The translations under genes were made by a program, and so were the position numbers. Shown here piece after piece: positions 1 through 6,276 of a stretch of DNA of 21,595 nucleotides. The stretch is from CAZXCQ01 sp964639275 (lineage in GTDB: Bacteria > Desulfobacterota > DSM-4660 > Desulfatiglandales > Desulfatiglandaceae). Numbering within the stretch: the first letter of the stretch is position 1; every line of letters begins with the position of its first letter. The stretch spans positions 1 through 21,595 of the forward strand of contig CAZXCQ010000085.1 in the NCBI GenBank assembly GCA_964639275.1, written 5' to 3'. The notes beneath the pieces were generated by a model. It made no database searches. It saw only the letters and a program-made list of their open reading frames with translations, and was not told the origin of the DNA.

Positions 1-10
1 CTTTTTTCAT
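1..10 (-). CDS. 5' end of a gene leaving the window, probably TRAP solute-binding protein (DctP)
   Basis: Only the first three codons are inside the window: on the minus strand an ATG at 10-8 is followed by AAA AAA, encoding Met-Lys-Lys. A strong Shine-Dalgarno lies 5 nt upstream, so this is a convincing translation start. A basic Met-Lys-Lys start is typical of an exported protein's signal peptide. The two preceding genes on this strand encode the two TRAP permease subunits and no substrate-binding subunit is seen elsewhere in the window, so a DctP-type periplasmic binding protein is the natural guess. This identity is inference from context; the start itself is seen directly. Confidence 0.45.
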
Positions 11-15
11 TTTCT

Positions 16-24
16 ACCTCCTTT
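16..24 (-). promoter_or_regulatory. Strong ribosome binding site for the gene starting at position 10
   Basis: Minus-strand AAAGGAGGT, a near-perfect match to the anti-16S sequence, with 5 nt (AGAAA) to the ATG. It is much stronger than the ribosome binding sites of the two permease genes upstream, which fits a binding protein made in excess over its permease. Confidence 0.7.
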
Positions 25-237
25 AAGGTTTCGTCAAAATAACCTTGCCAAGTCCCCCCTTACGAGTAATCTAAGAATTTTGCTTTTTTTGTAACACCTC
101 CTTTCTCTCCAGTCATAGCCCCGGCGACTGTTGGGGTCTGTTTCCCGAAATCTCACCTGTTCAAACCTGTCTTTCGAATGAAATTTCGCTAAAATCTGCC
201 TGTCCCAACGTTTCAAATTGCACCCATTGAAATAGTG

Positions 238-254
238 AAAAAGCCTTCTAGGCT
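238..254 (-). terminator. Small hairpin plus T-run after dctM
   Basis: Minus strand: AGCC, loop TAGAA, GGCT, then TTTT. The 4-bp core can be lengthened by A-T and G-T pairs (upstream GAG against the T-run). A second GGCT just upstream could pair with the AGCC instead, giving an alternative stem. It lies directly after the dctM stop and before the next gene start at position 10, so it could reduce read-through or protect the mRNA 3' end. The stem is short, hence moderate confidence. Confidence 0.4.
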
Positions 255-277
255 CTCAAAAAAGCCAAAGGTGCCTG

Positions 278-1564
278 TTACACCAGCAATCCGAGTACCT
301 TTGGAATTAATAAGGTCAGGAATGGAAAGTATGTCACAAGAAAAACGAATCCGATTTCCACACTTATAAATGGTATGAGGGCCTTTGTCAAAGTTTCCAG
401 GGATATGTCGGCGACACTGCAGGTCGTATAGAGCGCAAATCCAAGCGGCGGTGTCACCAATCCGACAATCAGGTTAATGGTCATAATCAAAGCGAAATGA
501 AGAGAAGATATTCCCAATTGGACGGCTGCTGGGGCCAAAACAGGGCCTAAGATAATAATTGCGACTCCCGGATCCATCACCATACCGACAATGAACAGAA
601 GGATATTTACTAAAAAGAGAAAAAGATATTGATTGGAGGTTATGCTGGCGAAGAAGGCCGCGATGGTTTGAGGGATCATCTCCATGGTCAAAAGCCAGCT
701 TAATGTTTTCGCTGTGGCAATAAGAAATAAAATGGCAGAAGAGGTAATAACCGTATTGCTCAAGATGGACTTGATTTTAGAAAGTGTCAGCGTCCGCATA
801 AAAAGCCCCGCCATAAAGCCATAGGCCGCAGCGACCCCGGCTGCCTCGGTGGGACTGAATACGCCTGTCAGTATTCCGCCAATGATGATAAAGGGCATCG
901 TCATAGGAATGATAGCGGTTTTACATATGGTCAAAAATTTTCTAAGAGATATTTTATCGTCCCGTTTGGGATACGATCGCTTTTTCGAGTAATAGGCGCA
1001 GAGCCCCATTAAGATCACGGCAACCATGAGTCCGGGAATTATCCCACCGGCAAACATTGCCGCCACGGACATGTTCATTACTGATGCATAGATGATCATA
1101 AGAATGCTGGGCGGGATCATCGCGCCAATGATTGATGAAGAAGCCGTAATGGCAGCGCTGAATTCAAGATCATATCCCTGTTTTTTCATGGCGGGAATCA
1201 TAATTGATCCGACACTGGCCACATCGGCAATGGGCGCACCGCTGATTCCGCCAAAAAAGACACTTGCCATTACATTAACATAGCCAAGGCCGCCGCGAAG
1301 TCTGCCCAAAATCGCATCAGAAAAGTTGACGATACTGTCCGTCAAACCCGCCTCGCCCATGATCTGCCCTGCCAGAATAAATAATGGAATTGCTAATAAG
1401 ACATACATATCCATTCCAGCGAATATCCGCTGGGCGAGCATCGGCATGAACTGCAAACCATTTTTATGCAGAAAGCTGAGGAGGGTCGTGGCCCCTAAGA
1501 CAAAACAGATGGGAATGCCCGACAACAGCAATGTAATAAAGACAATACTTATGAAACTTACCAT
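278..1564 (-). CDS. dctM: TRAP transporter large permease, DctM family
   Basis: A 428-residue, almost wholly hydrophobic protein of the length usual for DctM (about 425-430). It starts with a membrane helix (about residues 3-28) without a cleavable signal. It carries the glycine- and proline-rich segments typical of the family, for example FGGISGAPIADVASVG near residues 103-118, the IPPSILMIIYA stretch near 150-160, and LVTPPLGFALY near 367-377. DctM forms the sodium-driven translocation channel of tripartite ATP-independent periplasmic transporters in the inner membrane, taking up small organic anions delivered by a periplasmic binding protein. It follows dctQ by 58 nt and is on the same strand as the sulfatase and maturase genes, suggesting one transcription unit. 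The ATG at 1564 has only a weak ribosome binding site. Substrate cannot be read from the sequence. Confidence 0.93.
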   Translation of the reverse strand: MVSFISIVFITLLLSGIPICFVLGATTLLSFLHKNGLQFMPMLAQRIFAGMDMYVLLAIPLFILAGQIMGEAGLTDSIVNFSDAILGRLRGGLGYVNVMASVFFGGISGAPIADVASVGSIMIPAMKKQGYDLEFSAAITASSSIIGAMIPPSILMIIYASVMNMSVAAMFAGGIIPGLMVAVILMGLCAYYSKKRSYPKRDDKISLRKFLTICKTAIIPMTMPFIIIGGILTGVFSPTEAAGVAAAYGFMAGLFMRTLTLSKIKSILSNTVITSSAILFLIATAKTLSWLLTMEMIPQTIAAFFASITSNQYLFLFLVNILLFIVGMVMDPGVAIIILGPVLAPAAVQLGISSLHFALIMTINLIVGLVTPPLGFALYTTCSVADISLETLTKALIPFISVEIGFVFLVTYFPFLTLLIPKVLGLLV

Positions 1565-1622
1565 GTTTACGCTCGTAAGTGCTGAGTCAACGCATTCGCT
1601 GTTAGGGAGAGAGAAAATGGCT

Positions 1623-2096
1623 TCATCTCTTGAATGTCATTAGTTCTAATACAAACTTTATTATCGCCTGCACGGTCATAAATACACCGCCGATTGGAAC
1701 CGCCAAAAAAAGGTAAAACATCGGAATTGGCAACATGGGGGCATTCGAACTAAAACCGACTGCAACCGCGAAAGAAACACCATATATCGTCATCATAACT
1801 AAGAAAAATAGAATTAGCATGCGGGTGGCCATGATAATGATTTTTCTGATCAATGGGGGCAGTCGCACAATTAGAATGTCGAAGCCAATATGGCGATTTC
1901 TTGATAGTCCCACACTCGCCCCCAGGAAAGCCATCCAAATCATGGCATATTTGGGTATTTGTTCAGACCAGGGGAGAGGTGCGAATAAAACATACCTGCA
2001 GAACACCCCCCAATTTACGATAATTGCAATGAATACTAAGAGAATCGAGGCGGTCGTTAAGGTAGCTTTGTCTAAAACTGCGCTTAGTTTTTCCAT
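1623..2096 (-). CDS. dctQ: TRAP transporter small permease, DctQ family
   Basis: 157 residues with four predicted membrane helices (about 15-37, 48-68, 88-110 and 125-150). The DctQ hallmarks are present: WSEQIPKYAMIWMAFLGASVGLSR... with the following RHIGFD motif near residues 68-73. DctQ is the small, four-helix subunit that pairs with DctM in the inner membrane and helps dock the binding protein. The gene lies immediately upstream of dctM. About 200 nt separate it from the maturase gene on the same strand; that gap holds a repeat-like sequence (2150-2187), so the transporter might have its own promoter, although I see no convincing one. Start taken at the ATG in MEKLSAV; the ribosome binding site is weak. 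Confidence 0.9.
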   Translation of the reverse strand: MEKLSAVLDKATLTTASILLVFIAIIVNWGVFCRYVLFAPLPWSEQIPKYAMIWMAFLGASVGLSRNRHIGFDILIVRLPPLIRKIIIMATRMLILFFLVMMTIYGVSFAVAVGFSSNAPMLPIPMFYLFLAVPIGGVFMTVQAIIKFVLELMTFKR

Positions 2097-2149
2097 ACCA
2101 TCACTTTTGCTTATCCCAAACGTGTCAGAGTGAATTGTTTTATGACGCT

Positions 2150-2187
2150 TTTCCTGGATTCCCGCCTTCCCCGGAATGACAAGAAAG
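2150..2187. repeat. Short dispersed-repeat-like inverted repeat between maturase and dctQ
   Basis: The plus strand holds ATTCC and GGAAT arms in a 20-bp core ATTCCCGCCTTCCCCGGAAT, flanked by CTGG on the left and GACAAG on the right. The pattern GGATTCCCGC...GGGAATGAC is one I associate with abundant intergenic repeats in several proteobacteria and with the Neisseria dRS3 core (ATTCCC, 8 nt, GGGAAT), here with one mismatch. The palindrome is seen directly; membership of a repeat family is recalled knowledge that cannot be tested here because only one copy is in the window. Confidence 0.45.
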
Positions 2188-2295
2188 TGGTATTGATGGG
2201 TTTTTATGAAATCATCAAGATTGTTTTTGTCATTTGATTTTGTCAGGATGTTACGGCATACAACTCAAAGTTCTCATCCCCTTCTCGCATGAGAC

Positions 2296-3585
2296 TCAGA
2301 TCGAAGAACGTTTCGCGTTTTTTGCTTTTCCTTGACCGTGGCAGTACTTGAATCTTTTTTCACTCCCACAAAAGCATAAATCACTTTTTTGTATTTCGAT
2401 TTGTGGTACTCTATTTAAGTAGGTTCTTTTCTGATGTGGAAAGGCCGGCCGGCGCTCATTTAACAAAGACAGGGCCATTCTTTCAAATGAAGACAAGGTG
2501 TGATGATAAAACATCTTCCATCCCGCACACAGCCAGCTTATCGTTTTCGGATTCCTATCATTTTGATATCTGTGTTTAAGACAATCGCCAGAGCAAAATC
2601 TCAGAAAATCACAACCTTTGCATTGATCATTCCAGTCAGCCTTTTGTCTGCCAAAGGACCTGTACTTGGCTGAGCTACTCAGCTCTTCCCAAGGGTTATT
2701 CAAGATATTGCCCAACCTCTTTTGCGGTTCTACAAAGAAGTCACAGGGATAGACATCCCCATTATGTTCCACCAGGAAATATCGGTTACATCGGCCGCCT
2801 TGAAAACACATCCTGTATTGCCAATCGATCATATGAGCCATTATTGAATCAAAAAGTCGAATTGAAACATATCGGGTATCACTGCGAATCCATTCGCCAA
2901 AAATCCCGCAGAGAAAAGTTCCCCATTGCCTCCCGGAGATGGCAAAGGAGCAAGGCTGACCGGTGTTGTCAAATTCAACACAGGGGATGTACTGGTGGTA
3001 ATATATTTCAAGGTCACAGAGGTATCGATATATCTCTTTTGGGTGCTGCACATTTGAAGAATTCACCAGTACCAGTGCGTTAAATTCTACGCCATGTCTC
3101 TTAAGGGTCGCGATGCCCCGGAGGACATCTATATGCGATCCACGCCCTTTGTTGTCCTTGCGATATTGGTCGTGCATTTCTTCTGGCCCATCAATGCTGA
3201 CACCCAGCAGGAATTTGTATTTTGACAGCAGTTCCGCAAGGGGATCGTTGATAAGGGTCGCATTCGTCTGAAGACCGTTTGATACGATAGCGCCTCGCCG
3301 ACCATATTTTTTCTGGGATTCAACAACTCTTTCAAAGAATTCCAATCCCATGAGCGTCGGCTCTCCTCCCTGCCAGCCGAAATAATAGACAGGCTGGAAG
3401 GTGTTCATATAACTTGAGACGATATGGTCAAGCACTTCGGCTTTCATGCGATGACATTTTGTTTCGGGATAGATGCTGTGCTTTTCAAGATAGAAACAGT
3501 ATTCGCAATTCAAGTTGCAATCTGCGGAGGCGGGTTTAATCAGAAGGGAGAATGACTGGAGATAATGTTGCTGGTTCCTCACCAT
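2296..3585 (-). CDS. Anaerobic sulfatase-maturating enzyme (radical SAM/SPASM) with C-terminal SEC-C motif
   Basis: 429 residues. It should oxidise the active-site cysteine (or serine) of a sulfatase to formylglycine in the cytoplasm, using S-adenosylmethionine. The radical-SAM cluster ligands are C23, C27 and C30 (CNLNCEYC, spacing CX3CX2C). The SPASM region has eight cysteines at 260, 266, 281, 322, 325, 331, 335 and 353 for two more [4Fe-4S] clusters. The sequence CDFFV at 281-285 supplies the Asp next to a cluster cysteine that is proposed as the base in characterised family members. Unusual is the tail: after residue about 357, where simple family members end, there are roughly 70 more residues ending in C404, C406, C415, H416 in the pattern of a SEC-C zinc motif. 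The gene starts 35 nt after the sulfatase stop, fitting co-transcription with its substrate. The ATG at 3585 lacks a strong Shine-Dalgarno, suggesting translational coupling. Confidence 0.92.
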   Translation of the reverse strand: MVRNQQHYLQSFSLLIKPASADCNLNCEYCFYLEKHSIYPETKCHRMKAEVLDHIVSSYMNTFQPVYYFGWQGGEPTLMGLEFFERVVESQKKYGRRGAIVSNGLQTNATLINDPLAELLSKYKFLLGVSIDGPEEMHDQYRKDNKGRGSHIDVLRGIATLKRHGVEFNALVLVNSSNVQHPKEIYRYLCDLEIYYHQYIPCVEFDNTGQPCSFAISGRQWGTFLCGIFGEWIRSDTRYVSIRLFDSIMAHMIDWQYRMCFQGGRCNRYFLVEHNGDVYPCDFFVEPQKRLGNILNNPWEELSSSAKYRSFGRQKADWNDQCKGCDFLRFCSGDCLKHRYQNDRNPKTISWLCAGWKMFYHHTLSSFERMALSLLNERRPAFPHQKRTYLNRVPQIEIQKSDLCFCGSEKRFKYCHGQGKAKNAKRSSI

Positions 3586-3620
3586 TGCTTTTTCATTTCA
3601 AGAAAATGCATCCAGGCGGC

Positions 3621-5063
3621 TTACCGTAAAGGCTTTGTCCAGTCGGCGGTATGGTTGTCGCTGCGCATACGCCAATTCAGTAAGACTCTAAGCAACTCGT
3701 CTTTTTTGGCACCATAATCAGGACTTCTCCACAAATTCTTTTGTTCATTGGGATCTTTATGGAGGTCATACAGCTCTCCACAATCGTTGCCCAGATAATG
3801 GACCAGCTTCCAGTCCCTACTCCTGACCATGGTGATAAATTCGGTTTCGGTAAGTCCTGAATTTATGGGATCGGATCGCTGTTCCGTAAATACATACTCG
3901 CGATGCGCGTCTGTCTTTTCACCGCGTAACAAAGGCATTAGCGATTCGGCCTCCCAGGCATCAGGAGATTTCGCCCCCGCCAATTCGTGAATCACCGGGG
4001 CAATATCAAATTGTTGAACCAAGTCATCGACCTTGCGTCCGCCCTTAAAAAACTCTGGACCCCAGACGATCAAGGGAACCCGTGTCACCGCATCATACAT
4101 GCACCACTTCTGAATGCGGCCGTGATCCCCCAGACAATCCCCGTGATCGGAAGTAAAAATCACCACCGTATTTTCCAAATACCCCTCTTCTTCTAGGGCA
4201 GTCAAGATCTGCCCCACCTTCTCATCGATCATGGTGACATTCGCCAAATAGTGGGCCCTTACCCGATGGAGCTGTTCTTTGGTGGGATTTAAGGTCCAGA
4301 TGATAGAATCGTGATCTACCTCTGTATTGTGTATGTTGCACGCCTTCTGGGGCGCCGGCAGGGCATCCAGCTCTTCTCGGGAAACTCTCATGATTTTCAG
4401 ATCCCGACTCGTATAGGGTTCCACGTATCTCGGAATCGGATCATAGGGTGGATGTGGGCCGGGAAAACCGACCTGCAGAAATAGCGGTTCGGTCCTTGGT
4501 TTGGTTCGAATCCACCAGGTGGCCAAATCCCCCACATAAAAATCGGAATGGAGCTTTTCCGGCAATTCCCACTCAAATGCCCCCAAACGTTCCCTGTAAT
4601 CCGGTCTTTTTCGATAAAGTTCCCGTTGCGGTTTGACAAATCCGTTTGCCTGAAGGGCGAGATCCCAGCGGTCGAAGAAATAGCGGCCTTCTAAATATCG
4701 GTCCTTGTTTTCAACCACAAACCGTTCATGAAAACCAAGGGAGGTTTCATACGGGGAGGTATGCATCTTGCCGATATTCACACAGTAATAGCCGGCCTCA
4801 GATAGATTTTCCACCCAGGAATGTTGCCAATGATCAGCGTTTCTATAGATGCCGGTGGTATGGGGATAGTACCCGTTAAACAGGCTTGCCCTCGAAGGTC
4901 CGCAGGAGGCCGAAGTGACAAAATGATTCGTAAAACAGACCCCTTCATCAATTAGTCGGTCCAGATTCGGGGTGTCAACAAAAGGATATCCATGCGCCGA
5001 AATCGTATCATAGCGTTGCTGATCCGTGATCATGAAAAGAATGTTGGGTTTTGAATCTTGCAT
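3621..5063 (-). CDS. Sulfatase, cysteine-type (formylglycine-dependent), probably cytoplasmic
   Basis: 480 residues of the alkaline-phosphatase-like sulfatase superfamily. The modification site is C54 in SASCGPSRASLFNG, the C-x-P-S-R signature in which Cys54 becomes formylglycine. Likely metal and catalytic residues are D14 (TDQQR), D306 and H307 (SDHGD), K99 and H101 (GKMH), H204 (GPHPPY) and K319. The C-terminal part ends with the usual ELYDLHKDPNE strand near 430-440. There is no N-terminal signal peptide: the protein begins with a few polar residues and then the first strand NILFMIT. It therefore probably acts in the cytoplasm on an imported sulfate ester, in keeping with the TRAP permease genes downstream. 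It is the first gene of the module, behind a good promoter. The start is the ATG at 5063, preceded by a GGGGGGT ribosome binding site. The substrate cannot be deduced. Confidence 0.93.
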   Translation of the reverse strand: MQDSKPNILFMITDQQRYDTISAHGYPFVDTPNLDRLIDEGVCFTNHFVTSASCGPSRASLFNGYYPHTTGIYRNADHWQHSWVENLSEAGYYCVNIGKMHTSPYETSLGFHERFVVENKDRYLEGRYFFDRWDLALQANGFVKPQRELYRKRPDYRERLGAFEWELPEKLHSDFYVGDLATWWIRTKPRTEPLFLQVGFPGPHPPYDPIPRYVEPYTSRDLKIMRVSREELDALPAPQKACNIHNTEVDHDSIIWTLNPTKEQLHRVRAHYLANVTMIDEKVGQILTALEEEGYLENTVVIFTSDHGDCLGDHGRIQKWCMYDAVTRVPLIVWGPEFFKGGRKVDDLVQQFDIAPVIHELAGAKSPDAWEAESLMPLLRGEKTDAHREYVFTEQRSDPINSGLTETEFITMVRSRDWKLVHYLGNDCGELYDLHKDPNEQKNLWRSPDYGAKKDELLRVLLNWRMRSDNHTADWTKPLR

Positions 5064-5130
5064 GCGTTACCCCCCGCATGTTCCGGTCACCTTTTTTTTG
5101 GGTGATAAGAACTCGGCCTTTCGCGGACGG

Positions 5131-5159
5131 AGTATAGAGAGATTCCTCTTGTGGGTCAA
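5131..5159 (-). promoter_or_regulatory. Sigma-70-type promoter of the sulfatase operon
   Basis: Minus strand: -35 TTGACC (5159-5154), exactly 17 nt spacer, -10 TATACT (5136-5131). Both hexamers match the consensus at five of six positions. The expected transcription start is near 5124, leaving a leader of about 60 nt before the sulfatase ATG at 5063. No competing open reading frame occupies this place. Confidence 0.72.
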
Positions 5160-5169
5160 GCAAAAAGCA

Positions 5170-5186
5170 ACCACAACATATGTGGT
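5170..5186. promoter_or_regulatory. 17-bp palindrome, candidate operator of the sulfatase operon
   Basis: Perfect inverted repeat ACCACA, spacer ACATA, TGTGGT. Its centre (5178) lies about 54 bp upstream of the predicted transcription start, just outside the -35 box, a position typical for an activator. The regulator is not in the window. Dimeric helix-turn-helix regulators of several families bind sites of this size, so the family cannot be named from the site alone. Confidence 0.45.
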
Positions 5187-5597
5187 ATCAGTCTGGATTG
5201 CAGTTATGAGATTGTTCAGGAAAACAAGTTGGAGTAAGGTAAAGTCTCAATAGATGGAAATCATGGAATTTAAATCATTTGGGCCTAATCCGGGGACACC
5301 ACTCAATACAGATCCCATGACCAGTTTTAAGGAAATCACGAGGCATAAGCCTCAACAAGGTAATCTGGATCGCAGTAGAGATAATACTCACAGGGTGGGA
5401 GCTGGGAATCCGAATAGTCAATTTGTATCTCCAAGGCCTTTGGTGGAGCGTTGGCCTTGGGAGGAGGTGTGGGCCTCACATCCCCAAAAGCCAGGTGTTT
5501 GAAAATATTTTTTTCGTGTTATCATCCCGAATTTCGCAAGCCAACTTGAAAAGGCCTTCCCATTTGCTGCTGCACAGACAAAAGCGCTTCGCCCATT
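5187..5597. other. Gene-poor stretch between the sulfatase module and the efflux operon
   Basis: No reading frame here looks like a real protein. I see a hairpin GAGGC, ATAA, GCCTC (5340-5353) and a longer imperfect inverted repeat CTCCAAGGCC / GGCCTTGGGAG (5429-5463, one bulged G, 14-nt loop). At 5289-5300 the sequence TCCGGGGACACC resembles a motif I associate with dispersed repeats near REP-type transposases. The minus-strand operon ending at 5598 must terminate here, but I do not see a clear hairpin plus T-run. Confidence 0.4.
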
Positions 5598-6257
5598 CTA
5601 CCCCAATACCCCCACCGAGAACGCCAGCAGAAATTGACCGGCATAGTAGATGGGAAGACCTACCAGCCGGTTTAGGAAACTGGTTTTTAAGAACCGGTCC
5701 CTGGCAACAAAGATATCAGAGAGATAGAAGAGCAGTGCTCCGCCAAAGACCATTATCCTGCCTGTGGGGATCAGTCTTGAATCTCCAAGAACCGACCAGG
5801 CCCCTGAGACCATCACCGTTATAACAATTATGTATGCCAAGACAGGCCCATTCATTGCCCCCAGATGGGGTCTGAGCCACCGATAGACCCAACCGCTGAC
5901 GCCGATGCCCACCAATGACCCGATCAGGGTCCACTGACCCAGCCCGGCAACACCAAAAAACGCCATGACATAAAGAATATGCCCGATCAGGAAGGAGACC
6001 AGCCCCAGGAGAAACATCCTCTTCTGGGGTAGGGCCAGAAAGACGTCCCCGCCCAGACAGAATATCAACCCCGCCAGGACAAAATGATAATAGCCGGGAG
6101 ATGGAGGGGGCTGAAAAATGGCCGCCAGGACAAAGAGCAAAGAAAGGGCGGTCTTTGTGGGGACCAGACCCCTTCGATTGTCCCTTTTCTCAAAATTCAG
6201 TACCCCCGCCATGAGGATAACTGCCAGGGCAATGATCAGGTGATTTGGGATGCCCAT
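5598..6257 (-). CDS. YhhN-family integral membrane protein (lysoplasmalogenase-like)
   Basis: 219 residues with about eight membrane helices. Family hallmarks are the acidic motifs inside helices: GLIFCLGGDVFLALP (about 63-77), followed by the FLLGLVSFLIGHILY segment (82-96), and GALLFYLSDIFVARDRF (173-189) followed by LPIYYAGQFLLAFS (202-215). The family includes animal TMEM86 lysoplasmalogenases, which hydrolyse the vinyl-ether bond of lysoplasmalogens; bacterial YhhN members have the same motifs, but the physiological substrate in most bacteria is not established. It starts 19 nt after the RND pump stop, so it is likely the last gene of that operon. Plasmalogens do occur in many anaerobes, which would fit, but this is inference. 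Confidence 0.85.
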   Translation of the reverse strand: MGIPNHLIIALAVILMAGVLNFEKRDNRRGLVPTKTALSLLFVLAAIFQPPPSPGYYHFVLAGLIFCLGGDVFLALPQKRMFLLGLVSFLIGHILYVMAFFGVAGLGQWTLIGSLVGIGVSGWVYRWLRPHLGAMNGPVLAYIIVITVMVSGAWSVLGDSRLIPTGRIMVFGGALLFYLSDIFVARDRFLKTSFLNRLVGLPIYYAGQFLLAFSVGVLG

Positions 6258-6276
6258 TCAGAGCACCTTTCCCTTG

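Noticed and set aside
34..216. Minus-strand 60-residue open frame between dctM and the left-edge gene
   Set aside because: TTG start without a convincing ribosome binding site, very charged composition without family features. The stretch behaves like intergenic sequence; a real small gene is not excluded.
5254..5502. Plus-strand open frame in the gap upstream of the efflux operon's 3' end
   Set aside because: No ribosome binding site, no recognisable domain, polar and low-complexity composition, and it spans repeat-like sequence.
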